A stretch of 64,000 bases of DNA from the NCBI RefSeq assembly GCF_022213955.1, contig NZ_JAKNTW010000002.1, positions 620,001-684,000 on the forward strand, written 5' to 3'. This DNA is from Dolomitihabitans soli (GTDB lineage: Bacteria > Actinomycetota > Actinomycetes > Streptosporangiales > Streptosporangiaceae). A program made the translations under genes and the position numbers. This document shows positions 8,039-15,559 of this stretch, piece by piece; position 1 is the first letter of the stretch, and the number at the start of each line of letters is the position of its first letter. The notes under the pieces were generated by a model. The model worked only from the letters and a program-made list of their open reading frames with translations, did not search any database and was not told the DNA's origin.

Positions 8039-8075
8039 CTGAACGGCCCGTCCTGGGAGGGGGCGGGCCGTTCAG
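8039..8075 (+). terminator. Strong terminator after transketolase
   Basis: A perfect 12-bp stem, CTGAACGGCCCG (8039-8050) with CGGGCCGTTCAG (8064-8075), encloses a 13-nt loop. It starts 18 nt after the stop. It also sits just beyond the 3' end of the converging ChaB gene and may serve both strands. Confidence 0.8.
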
Positions 8076-8087
8076 CCGTCGAGAGGG

Positions 8088-8483
8088 TCAGCGGGCCTTG
8101 GCGGTGGCCCTCCGGTTGGCCTTCATGATCGCGTCGACGAGTTCCGCTTTGGTCATGCGGGAGCGTCCGGTGACGTCGAGGCGCTTGGCCGTGTCCATCA
8201 GGTGCTCCTTGGACGCCGACGCGTCCACGCCCTCGGCGGTCTTCCCGGCCCTGGGCGTGCTCCTCCTCGCCTGCTTGTCGGAGGGGCCCTTCCCGCCGGC
8301 CTTCTTCTCCCAGTGGTCGCCGATCTTCTCGAAGGAGTGCTTGAGCGCGCTGAACGCGGTGCGATGGGCCCTCTCGCCCTCGCCGTAGGTCTGCACCGCG
8401 GAGTCGTGTGCCTTGATCCACGTCTCCTGCGCCTGCTTCGGCGAGCGGCGCAGGGTGGACGGCAACTCTTCACGTGCGGGCAT
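8088..8483 (-). CDS. ChaB family protein with C-terminal Rho-N/SAP-like domain
   Basis: 131 residues with AGGAGGTGAG ahead of the ATG. Residues ~7-60 (LPSTLRRSPKQAQETWIKAHDSAVQTYGEGERAHRTAFSALK) match ChaB, first described as a putative cation-transport regulator. A lysine-rich linker leads to 'LMDTAKRLDVTGRSRMTKAELVDAIMKAN' (about 92-122), the helix-extended-helix shape of Rho N-terminal/SAP-like nucleic-acid-binding segments. The combination is common in actinobacteria. Its role there is not established, and a DNA- or RNA-associated protein is as plausible as a transport regulator. It shares strand with the DUF6458 gene 49 bp upstream. Confidence 0.8.
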   Translation of the reverse strand: MPAREELPSTLRRSPKQAQETWIKAHDSAVQTYGEGERAHRTAFSALKHSFEKIGDHWEKKAGGKGPSDKQARRSTPRAGKTAEGVDASASKEHLMDTAKRLDVTGRSRMTKAELVDAIMKANRRATAKAR

Positions 8484-8532
8484 CGTTTTCTCACCTCCTG
8501 AGTTCAGGCTCGCCTGCCCGTCATGCCGGCTC

Positions 8533-8781
8533 TTACACCGTGGGGTCGTCGTAGCGCCGCTCCTCGTACACGCGGCGGGTGCGGCGGGGGTCGTCGACGC
8601 CGGTGACGACCGTACGCCGGGCGATGCTGATCCGGTACAGGCCGAACAGCAGCCCGGCCAGACCGCCGATCATCAGAATGACGCCGACGATGTTCACGTC
8701 GATGCCGGCGAGCTGGAACTCGACGGCCCAGGTGAGGATCGCGCCCAGCATGATGAGGACGATGCTTCCGGCGATGGTCAT
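8533..8781 (-). CDS. DUF6458 family small membrane protein
   Basis: 82 residues starting MTIAGSIVLIMLGAILTWAV; ATG 8781 was chosen for the AAGGAGGT upstream. Two transmembrane helices (about 3-20 and 29-48) flank a short FQLAGIDVN loop, and an Arg-rich cytoplasmic tail ends RRVYEERRYDDPTV. The motif 'GAILTWAVEF...DVN.VG.ILM..G..G' is the DUF6458 signature. Function unknown. It lies upstream of the ChaB gene on the same strand, and the two may be co-transcribed. Confidence 0.8.
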   Translation of the reverse strand: MTIAGSIVLIMLGAILTWAVEFQLAGIDVNIVGVILMIGGLAGLLFGLYRISIARRTVVTGVDDPRRTRRVYEERRYDDPTV

Positions 8782-8912
8782 GGATTTACCTCCTTGAAGC
8801 CAACGCTTTGCCTCTATCCCCTCCACGATTCTCAAACGTCACCCGGTAGAAGATCACTGTCCGGGGGAGAAGGAGGGTGCGGTCGGCATGTCCCACCACA
8901 CCGGAGGTGACC

Positions 8913-9431
8913 TTGAGGCTTCTTCCCTCCTCCGCACCCATCGTCATAGTCGGGCTCATGGGTTCGGGGAAGACCACCGTCGCGACGCTGCTCGCCCGGC
9001 GGCTGGGCCGCGCGGTGCGCGACAGCGACCCTGACATGCGTGCGCGTTACGGAGCGACGGCGGCCGAGATGGCCGAGCGGGACGGCCCGGACGTGCTGCA
9101 CGAGCGGGAGGCGGCGCATCTGCGCGAGTCGCTCGCGGACCAGCCGCCCTCGGTGATCGCCGCCGCCGCGAGCACGCTCGACCACGATGACATCCCCGAC
9201 CTGCTCGCGTCGGCCGTGGTGATCTGGCTGGACGCGCCCGACGCGGTGCTGGCGGAGCGCATGCACTCCAGCGAGCACCGCCCGCACTTCGAGGCGGATC
9301 TGGTGGCGATGCTGGCCAAGCAGCGTGCGCAGCGGGCCGCCCATCTCAGCGAGGTGGCCGATCTGACCTTCGACGTCGCCGCGCTCAAACCGGAGGAGAT
9401 CATCACCAAGGTGCTCGACGCCCTCGACTGA
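8913..9431 (+). CDS. Shikimate-kinase-like P-loop kinase
   Basis: About 172 residues from TTG 8913, preceded by GGAGGTGA; an in-frame GTG at 8877 would add 12 residues and cannot be excluded. The Walker A GLMGSGKTT lies at once after a short strand, with 'RAVRDSDPDMRARYGATAAEMAERDG ... LHEREAAHL' following. This is the AroK layout with Asp/Arg in the shikimate-binding region. The canonical GGG motif is replaced by 'IAAAAS', and no aro genes are nearby. It may therefore be a paralogue phosphorylating a different small molecule. It converges on the anti-sigma-type ATPase gene with no intergenic bases. Confidence 0.75.
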   Translation: MRLLPSSAPIVIVGLMGSGKTTVATLLARRLGRAVRDSDPDMRARYGATAAEMAERDGPDVLHEREAAHLRESLADQPPSVIAAAASTLDHDDIPDLLASAVVIWLDAPDAVLAERMHSSEHRPHFEADLVAMLAKQRAQRAAHLSEVADLTFDVAALKPEEIITKVLDALD

Positions 9432-9845
9432 TCACCCTTCCAGCACGAACCAGACGACCTTCCCGCCGTCGGGGTCCGCGACGACCCCCCAGTCGCGCGC
9501 CAGGGTGCCGACGATCAGCAGCCCGCGCCCGCCGGTGGCGTCCAGGTCGGCGACCGACGCACGTGGCCGCCCCGCACCGTCGTCGGCGATCTCCGCGTAG
9601 ACCCGGCGCTCGTGGGCGGTGAGCGTGAGGCGTACGGCGGTGCCGCCGTGCAGCACCGCGTTGGTGACGAGTTCGGTGACGATCAGCGCGCAGTCGTCGG
9701 CCAGTTCGTCGCGGCCGAGGTGATCGCGGACCAGTCTGCGCGCGGCGCCCGCGCTGGTCACCTCGCCCGGGAAGAAACACTCGACGGTGTGCACGGGCAC
9801 GTGCTCCACCCCCTCGGCTACTGAGGTCGGAAGGAGGTAGGGCAC
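9432..9845 (-). CDS. ATP-binding protein, RsbW/anti-sigma-like HATPase
   Basis: 137 residues, GTG start with GGAGG 5 nt upstream. The GHKL boxes are clear: N-box ELVTNAVLHG near residue 58, G1 DDGAGRP near 88 and G2 TGGRGLLIV near 103. The small size and absence of a dimerisation/histidine domain mark it as a HATPase_c_2 protein of the RsbW/SpoIIAB class. These bind sigma factors or phosphorylate anti-anti-sigma proteins. Many actinomycete members are orphans, like this one, since no sigma or STAS gene is adjacent. A perfect CebR/CelR-type operator lies 17 bp upstream of the start. Confidence 0.85.
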   Translation of the reverse strand: MPYLLPTSVAEGVEHVPVHTVECFFPGEVTSAGAARRLVRDHLGRDELADDCALIVTELVTNAVLHGGTAVRLTLTAHERRVYAEIADDGAGRPRASVADLDATGGRGLLIVGTLARDWGVVADPDGGKVVWFVLEG

Positions 9846-9861
9846 GTCGGCCTCCAGAGAG

Positions 9862-9875
9862 TGGGAGCGCTCCCA
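9862..9875. promoter_or_regulatory. Perfect CebR/CelR-type operator
   Basis: TGGGAGCGCTCCCA is a fully symmetric 14-mer. It is identical to the consensus bound by LacI-family cellobiose-sensing repressors (CebR in Streptomyces, CelR in Thermobifida), which control cellulase and cellobiose-uptake genes. It lies 17-30 bp upstream of the HATPase GTG, in the expected promoter region. No cellulase, cellobiose transporter or LacI-family gene is in the window. Binding is inferred only from the sequence match. Confidence 0.65.
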
Positions 9876-9998
9876 TTAACAATAGGTAACAGACGGGGAG
9901 GTTGTGAACCCTCCCCGTGAGTTACTTAACCGGTTCCACCGTCACCAGGGCAAACCAGCCTCCGGCCGGCTGAAAGTTTCATGGAACGCGCCCAACGA

Positions 9999-10787
9999 TC
10001 ACCGCTCGTCGCCCGCCGCCCCGACCACCAGGCGCGGGCCCTCCGCGGGCTCGTCGGGCATCTCCACCAAATCGGCGACCACGCACGAGATGTTGTCGGG
10101 ACCGCCGCCGAGGTTGGCCAGCTCGATGAGCCGGTCGGCCACTTCGTCGAGCTCCACGAACTGCGTCAGCACCTCGTGCAGCGTCTCCGGGCCCAGCACG
10201 GCCGTCAATCCGTCGGAACAGAGCAGGTAACGGTCGCCCGCCTCCCCCTCGCGGACCCGCACGTCGGGATCGCCGTCGCCGGTGCCCTCCAGCACCCGCA
10301 GCAACATCGAGCGGCGCGGATGGACCGACGCCTGCTCGGGAGTGATCCGGCCGTCGTCGACCAGGGTCTGGACCAGGGTGTGGTCATGGGTGATCTGGTA
10401 GAGCGCGCCGTCTCGCAGCAGATAGGCGCGTGAGTCACCGATGTGGCCAAGGGCGAACTTCGCACCGTCCCAGAGCATCGCAGTGAGGGTCGTGCCCATC
10501 CCCCGCAACCCGGGGTCGGTCTCCGCCATGTCTCCCAAAGTGTGGTTGACCTCGGTGACCAGGGATTTCATCACCGTGAACAAATCAACAGGAACCGCGT
10601 CACCCAAGCTGTCGTCCAGCGCCGAGACGGCGGCTATCGCGACCGTGCTGGCCACCTCGCCATGGGCATAGCCACCCATCCCGTCGGCGACGGCGAGCAC
10701 CCGCGGGCTCGCGTACGCCGAATCCTCGTTCTGCTCTCGGCGACGGCCGACGTCAGAGGCGGCGGCGTAGCGAAGGTTGTGTGCCAT
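9999..10787 (-). CDS. PP2C-family Ser/Thr protein phosphatase
   Basis: 262 residues. The PP2C metal-binding and structural motifs are all present: SDVGRRREQNEDS (N-terminus), VLAVADGMGGYAHGEVAS, FALGHIGDSRAYLLRDG, YLLCSDGLTAVL and GGGPDNISCVV. It has no membrane segment or sensory domain, so it is a cytosolic phosphatase. Such enzymes reverse Hanks-type kinase signalling. Two such kinases occur in the window (12.8 kb and 58.6 kb), the nearer one two genes away. It is divergent from the N6-methylase gene, with an 83-bp shared promoter region. Confidence 0.92.
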   Translation of the reverse strand: MAHNLRYAAASDVGRRREQNEDSAYASPRVLAVADGMGGYAHGEVASTVAIAAVSALDDSLGDAVPVDLFTVMKSLVTEVNHTLGDMAETDPGLRGMGTTLTAMLWDGAKFALGHIGDSRAYLLRDGALYQITHDHTLVQTLVDDGRITPEQASVHPRRSMLLRVLEGTGDGDPDVRVREGEAGDRYLLCSDGLTAVLGPETLHEVLTQFVELDEVADRLIELANLGGGPDNISCVVADLVEMPDEPAEGPRLVVGAAGDER

Positions 10788-10870
10788 ACCAGTAGTAAAT
10801 CACTGGTTGAGTCGCTTCACAAGCAAAGAGGTCGTAGACCGCCAGGACATGGTGAACTAGTCTGGCCGCC

Positions 10871-12796
10871 ATGAGCAGCGACAGTACCGTCAACGCGGGT
10901 GACATCGCCCGTCTCGCCGATGTGGGGCGAGCCGCGGTGAGCAACTGGCGCCGCCGCTACGACGACTTCCCGCAGCCGGTGGGCGGCACCGCGGCCAGCC
11001 CGCTCTTCTCCCTCACGGAGGTCGAAGGCTGGCTGCGCAAGAACGGCAAGTCGTTCGAGGTCTCGCTCGGCGACCGGGTCTGGCAGCGGCTCCGGGCCGC
11101 CGGTGACGACCTGCGCCTGCCCCACCTGGTCGGCGGCGCGGGGGCGCTGCTCCTCTTCCTGCACCGCGACCCGGGCGGCTGGCGGCAGGCCGGCGACCTG
11201 GCGGGGCTCTCGGCCGCCGTCGCCGCCGCCACCGGCGACCTGCCGCAGGCCCCGATCGCCGGGCTCGACCTGACGCTCGCCGGACTGATCGCCGACCTCG
11301 CCGCCGAACTGGGCCCCGCCGAGGCCTTCGAGCTGCTGTGCGCGCGGTACGCCGAGGCCCACTCCCGCCGGCTCGACGTCACCCGCGGCGAGATCGCCTC
11401 GCTGATGGTGCGACTGGCCTGCGGCGGGGCCACGACCGTGCTCGACCCCGCGTGCGGCACCGGCACACTGCTCATCGCCGCCGGGGCCGCCCGCTCCCTC
11501 GGCCAGGACAGCAGTGACACGGCCGCGCTCATCGCGGCCGTCCGCCTGCTGCTGCGCGGATCCCACGCAGAGATCATCGCAGCAGACGCGCTCAGAAGTG
11601 ACGGGTTCGCGGGCAAGAGTGCCGATGCCGTGATCTGCGACCCGCCGTTCAACGAACGTGCCTGGGGATTCGACGAGCTGACCGGCGACCCCCGATGGGA
11701 GTACGGCCTGCCGCCACGCGGGGAGTCCGAGCTGGCCTGGGTCCAGCACTGCCTGGCCCGCGTACGGCCGGGCGGCACGGTGGCGATCCTGATGCCCTCG
11801 GCGGCCGCGAGCCGGCGTCCCGGCCGGCGGATCCGCGGCAACCTGCTGCGCACCGGGGCACTGCGGGGCATCGTGAGCCTGTCGCCCACCGGGCCCGACC
11901 TGTGGCTGCTGCGCCGTCCCGCCGCCGGTGAGCGCCCGCCGTCCCGGCTGCTGGTGATGGACGCGGGCGAGGAACTGGACGGCGTGGAGCCCGCCTGGCT
12001 GGCCTACTCGCGCGATCCCGAGGCCGATCCGCCGGGTGCCGGCCGTACGATCCGGATCATCGATCTGCTCGACGACGAGGTCGACCTCAGCCCCGCGCGG
12101 CACCGGCCGAGGCAGCGCGGGGCGGAGCTGACGCGCGAGTTCGCGGCGGCGCGCGAAGGGTTCCAGACGGCCTCGGCGCTGCTCGCCACGGCCTCCCCCG
12201 CGCTGGATCCGGCGAACCGGGCCGCGGAGCCGCTGATGGTGTCCGTCGGCGAGCTGGTCAAGGCCGGGCTGGTCGCCATCCACCAGGCTCCGTTCAAGAT
12301 GGTCGCCGACCAGGGCGACGTGCCCGTGCTGACGGCCGACGACCTCACCGCGGACGGCCCGCCCACCGGCCGCACCCGCCGCGTCCCCGGCCTGGTGAGG
12401 CTGGAGGCGGGTGACATAGTGACCACGTTCTTCGGGGTGGTCAGGGTTCTCGCCGAGGGCGGTCCGGCGCTGGGGCCCCAGCTCACCGTGTACCGCGTCG
12501 ATCACGAGCGGCTCGATCCCGACTTCCTGGCCGGATTCCTGCGCCTGGCGGGCACCTCGGGGGCGGGAAGGGCCCACCCGGGCGCCAGCCGCGCCGACGC
12601 CCGCCGGGCGAGGGTGCCACGCCTGCCCCTGTCGCGGCAGCAGGAGTACGGCGGGGCGTTCCGTCAGCTGGTCGCGCTGGAGGCCGGTCTGCGTGAGACG
12701 GCGGCGCTGGGGCAGACACTGGTCCGGCTAGGCTTCGAGGGACTGGTCGACGGCTATCTGGAGCCGCCCGACCAAGGAGGTGTACCGTTCGGCTGA
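10871..12796 (+). CDS. Orphan N-6 adenine DNA methyltransferase with N-terminal HTH
   Basis: 641 residues. Residues ~7-60 (VNAGDIARLADVGRAAVSNWRRRYDDFPQPVGG) form a helix-turn-helix that looks MerR/XRE-like. The catalytic domain has the SAM motif VLDPACGTGTLLIAAG near residue 195 and the adenine-MTase motif VICDPPFNERAWG near 255, followed by HsdM-like 'RPGGTVAILMPSAAA'. The C-terminal ~200 residues resemble a target-recognition or partner-binding region. No restriction subunit or HsdS gene is adjacent, so it is an orphan methylase or has taken on a regulatory role. The kinase gene follows 20 bp later on the same strand. Confidence 0.85.
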   Translation: MSSDSTVNAGDIARLADVGRAAVSNWRRRYDDFPQPVGGTAASPLFSLTEVEGWLRKNGKSFEVSLGDRVWQRLRAAGDDLRLPHLVGGAGALLLFLHRDPGGWRQAGDLAGLSAAVAAATGDLPQAPIAGLDLTLAGLIADLAAELGPAEAFELLCARYAEAHSRRLDVTRGEIASLMVRLACGGATTVLDPACGTGTLLIAAGAARSLGQDSSDTAALIAAVRLLLRGSHAEIIAADALRSDGFAGKSADAVICDPPFNERAWGFDELTGDPRWEYGLPPRGESELAWVQHCLARVRPGGTVAILMPSAAASRRPGRRIRGNLLRTGALRGIVSLSPTGPDLWLLRRPAAGERPPSRLLVMDAGEELDGVEPAWLAYSRDPEADPPGAGRTIRIIDLLDDEVDLSPARHRPRQRGAELTREFAAAREGFQTASALLATASPALDPANRAAEPLMVSVGELVKAGLVAIHQAPFKMVADQGDVPVLTADDLTADGPPTGRTRRVPGLVRLEAGDIVTTFFGVVRVLAEGGPALGPQLTVYRVDHERLDPDFLAGFLRLAGTSGAGRAHPGASRADARRARVPRLPLSRQQEYGGAFRQLVALEAGLRETAALGQTLVRLGFEGLVDGYLEPPDQGGVPFG

Positions 12797-12816
12797 GTGT
12801 CCACGGGAGGACCGGA

Positions 12817-13716
12817 ATGGTCATCGGCGATCGGTACGAGCTGGACGACCTTCCTCTGGGCCAGGGCGGCATGGGCGCGGTCTACGCGGGCCACGACAGG
12901 CACCTCGATCGGAAGGTCGCGGTCAAGTTCCTGCGGGTTCCCGGCGGCACCGACACCGAGCTGGAGCAGCGCTTCACCCGCGAGGCCCGCATCCTGGCCA
13001 GGCTCGAACACCCCGGCGCCCCGGTCCTGTACGACTTCGGCGCCTCCGACGAGCGGCTGTACCAGGTGATGCAGTTCATCGACGGGGTCACCGTGGCCGA
13101 CGTGGTCAGCGAGCACGGGCCGCTGCCGGTTCCGTGGGCCGCCGCGATCGCGGCTCAGGCGTGCGCGGTGCTGGCGGCGGCGCACGCCCTGTCGATCTTT
13201 CATCGCGATCTCAAGCCGACCAATCTGATGCTCTGCCCCGACGGCAGCGTCAAGGTGCTCGACTTCGGCCTCGCGGTGCTGCGTGAGGCCGACACCGCCC
13301 AGTTCACCCGGATCGGGCAGATCCTCGGCACCCCCGCCTACATGGCTCCGGAGCAGATCCAGCGCGGCCTGGCGAGCCCGCGCAGCGACCTGTACGCGCT
13401 GGGCTGCGTGCTGCACGAGATGCTGACCGGCACCCAGCTCTTCACCGGCCCGACCGAGTACGCCGTCTTCGAGAAGCAGGTGAACGAGCCCGCTCCCCCG
13501 GTGCGCGGTGTCCCCGCCGGGCTCAACCGGCTGATCGCCGACCTGCTGGCGAAGCAGCCGGAACGCCGTCCCGCCGACGCCGGCACGCTCTACGACCGGC
13601 TCCAGCCGTACGCCGTCGGGCTGGCGATGCTTCCCGGTTTCCTCACCACGCCCACGGTCCCGAGTCCCGGCCGGATGTACGCGCGGATGGTGGGCCGGGT
13701 GCTGTCCGGCCCATGA
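12817..13716 (+). CDS. Hanks-type Ser/Thr protein kinase, soluble
   Basis: 299 residues, with GGGAGG before the ATG. All the kinase subdomains are visible: GQGGMGAVY (glycine loop, ~15-23), VAVKFL Lys, E-A-R-I helix C, HRDLKPTN catalytic loop, DFG, and a GTPAYMAPEQ activation segment. The C-terminal ~35 residues after the kinase core contain no transmembrane helix or PASTA/sensor domain, so this is a short cytosolic kinase. It directly follows the methylase gene, with a likely shared transcript. The PP2C gene lies divergently upstream of that pair. Confidence 0.9.
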   Translation: MVIGDRYELDDLPLGQGGMGAVYAGHDRHLDRKVAVKFLRVPGGTDTELEQRFTREARILARLEHPGAPVLYDFGASDERLYQVMQFIDGVTVADVVSEHGPLPVPWAAAIAAQACAVLAAAHALSIFHRDLKPTNLMLCPDGSVKVLDFGLAVLREADTAQFTRIGQILGTPAYMAPEQIQRGLASPRSDLYALGCVLHEMLTGTQLFTGPTEYAVFEKQVNEPAPPVRGVPAGLNRLIADLLAKQPERRPADAGTLYDRLQPYAVGLAMLPGFLTTPTVPSPGRMYARMVGRVLSGP

Positions 13717-13732
13717 CCGGCCCGTCCGGTCA
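13714..13732 (+). terminator. Hairpin overlapping the kinase stop codon
   Basis: TGACCGG (13714-13720) pairs with CCGGTCA (13726-13732) around a CCCGT loop, and the first three bases are the kinase stop codon. The stem is short and T-free. It lies between the converging kinase and DUF4253 genes. Confidence 0.4.
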
Positions 13733-13762
13733 CGGCGGTAGACGCCGTCACCCCACCACAGG

Positions 13763-14590
13763 TCAGTCCCACCAGAAGGACCAGGCGTTGGCGCCCTGGA
13801 TCTGCTCGGCGTAGTCGATCAGGTTGCCCGGACCCTGGAGGATGCTGTCGGGGCAGAACGCCCAGTGCTCGGCGGCGACGTGCAGGGCGTGGGCGGGGGT
13901 GACGGGCGGGGCGGCGACGCTGAGTTCCAGGGTGTTGAAGCCGAGGCCGACGACGCGGACGGCGAACCGCTCCTCCCAGGTGCGCACCACGGCGGCGAGC
14001 GGCGGGGTCCACTCGTTGTGGTGCAACGCGCCCTGCCAGCCCATCACGGCCATCGCGTCGGCGCCGCGCTCGACGGCGGCCAGGCCGAGCGGCATCCCGC
14101 GTACGGCCAGCAGCCCGGCGTACCAGTCGGCGATGGCGTCCGGGTCGGCCTGGAGGATGCCCGGCTCGGCCAGGCCGGGGCAGTCGCGGCCGAAGGGGGC
14201 CAGTTCCGCGAGGTGGTCCTCGGGGGCCTGTTCGACCCAGTCGGACCACACCTCGGCCATGAACGCGGCGGGACGGTAGTTGTCGATCTCGCTCGGCGGG
14301 TCGGGCGCGATCTGGCCCGCCGACCACGGCTGCACGGACTCTTCGAGCAGGACCGGCCACAGGCCGGAGAGCCGGTGCTCGGCGCGCAGCCCGGCCCACA
14401 GCTCCCCGCTCACCGGGGCGTCGCTGATCCAGAACGCGGGCCGCGGGTAGGACTGCTGCGGCGCGTAGCCGGGGTCGGGCCACACGGGCTCCCCGGGCGG
14501 GAGTGCGACCCCGAGCACCCGCCCGGTCCCGCCGTCGGCGAACAACTGCCCCAGTTCCGGCGGCAGGCTCTCCCGCTCACGCTCGTGCAT
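13763..14590 (-). CDS. DUF4253 domain protein
   Basis: 275 residues. The C-terminal ~110 residues (VERGADAMAVMGWQGALHHNEWTPPLAAVVRTWEERF, then VVGLGFNTLELSVAAPP and HALHVAAEHWAFCPDSI) match DUF4253. That family of actinobacterial cytoplasmic proteins usually shows 'W......L.......V..WE.RF....' and 'A.EH..F.PD'. It is rich in Trp and Pro, with no signal peptide or membrane segment. Biochemical function is unknown. It lies alone, converging on the kinase gene and divergent from the acetyltransferase gene. Confidence 0.8.
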   Translation of the reverse strand: MHERERESLPPELGQLFADGGTGRVLGVALPPGEPVWPDPGYAPQQSYPRPAFWISDAPVSGELWAGLRAEHRLSGLWPVLLEESVQPWSAGQIAPDPPSEIDNYRPAAFMAEVWSDWVEQAPEDHLAELAPFGRDCPGLAEPGILQADPDAIADWYAGLLAVRGMPLGLAAVERGADAMAVMGWQGALHHNEWTPPLAAVVRTWEERFAVRVVGLGFNTLELSVAAPPVTPAHALHVAAEHWAFCPDSILQGPGNLIDYAEQIQGANAWSFWWD

Positions 14591-14764
14591 CCCAACCGTT
14601 CCGTCGACCGCCCTCCGCCGGATCTCGGCGCGTTCGAGATGTTAGTCGCGACCGCTCCGTGAGGGGAGGACCAGTGGCCTGATCCGGGCGATGAAGACTG
14701 GATTGCGGCAAACTAAGGGCATGAAGTGGACCTTCACGCATGATCCATCGAATTTACGGACTCC

Positions 14765-15529
14765 ATGCTCCAGTGGCTGGAACGCGATCCGGTGCTGAAC
14801 ACCGTGCCCCTGACGGTCCTCCACCGGTTACGCCTCGGGCAGTTCAGCGACGGCGCGCTGCTGGGCCGGCTCACGGACGACGGCGTCGTCGCGGGCGTGG
14901 CCATCCGGACCCCGCCCTATCCGCTCCTGCTCGGCGCCATCCCCGAAGGTTCCGCGAAGGCGCTGGCGGAGACCCTGCGCGACCACGACCTGCCGGGAGT
15001 GAACGGCCCGCTGGCCCAGGCCGACGCCTTCGCCGCGAGCTGGCACCGGCCGGAGACGGGCAGGATGTCGCAACGCCTGTACTTCCTGGACACGCTCACG
15101 GCGCCGGCGGCCGAGGGCGAGGCCAGGGTCGCGGTCGCCGGCGACATCGCGTTCGTCGTCGAGTGGTACTCCGCGTTCCTCGCCGAGGCGGAGCCCGCCA
15201 ACGCGGGCGACGACCCCACGAGCCAGGTGACCGTCCGGATCCGCGCGGGCGAGATCCTCCTGTGGGAGGCGGACGGCCGCCCGGTCGCCGTGGCCGCGTT
15301 CTCCACGCCGCTCGCCGGAATGTCGCGGATCGGCCCGGTCTACACCCTGCCGAACGCCCGCGGCAAGGGGTACGGCTCCGCGGTGACCCACGCCGCCAGC
15401 CGTGCCGCCCAGCGAGCCGGGGCCGGGCGGGTGCTGCTCCTCACCGACCTGGCCAACCCGACCTCGAACTCGATCTACCAGGCGATCGGCTACCGCCCGG
15501 TCTCCGACTACGCCTCCGTCAGGTTCTGA
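14765..15529 (+). CDS. GNAT family N-acetyltransferase, N-terminus possibly frameshifted
   Basis: 254 residues from ATG 14765. The C-terminal half holds the GNAT acetyl-CoA motif: 'IGPVYTLPNARGKGYGSAVTHAASR' (the R/Q-x-x-G-x-G/A loop), then 'VLLLTDLANPTSNSIYQAIGYRPV'. The N-terminal ~110 residues are a degenerate GNAT-like half. No Shine-Dalgarno site precedes 14765. An ATG at 14721 encodes MKWTFTHDPSNLRT, which resembles the usual start of this family, but its frame is off by one relative to the rest. The true gene may therefore begin at 14721 with a one-base deletion near 14755-14764. The substrate is unknown. Confidence 0.8.
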   Translation: MLQWLERDPVLNTVPLTVLHRLRLGQFSDGALLGRLTDDGVVAGVAIRTPPYPLLLGAIPEGSAKALAETLRDHDLPGVNGPLAQADAFAASWHRPETGRMSQRLYFLDTLTAPAAEGEARVAVAGDIAFVVEWYSAFLAEAEPANAGDDPTSQVTVRIRAGEILLWEADGRPVAVAAFSTPLAGMSRIGPVYTLPNARGKGYGSAVTHAASRAAQRAGAGRVLLLTDLANPTSNSIYQAIGYRPVSDYASVRF

Positions 15530-15559
15530 TCCCCCGCCGGGGACGCACCGCATGTCCGA

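Noticed and set aside
10817-12577. 586-residue minus-strand frame opposite the N6-methylase
   Set aside because: Typical high-GC shadow frame with Gly/Arg/Gln-rich composition and no domain; the plus-strand methylase has clear motifs.
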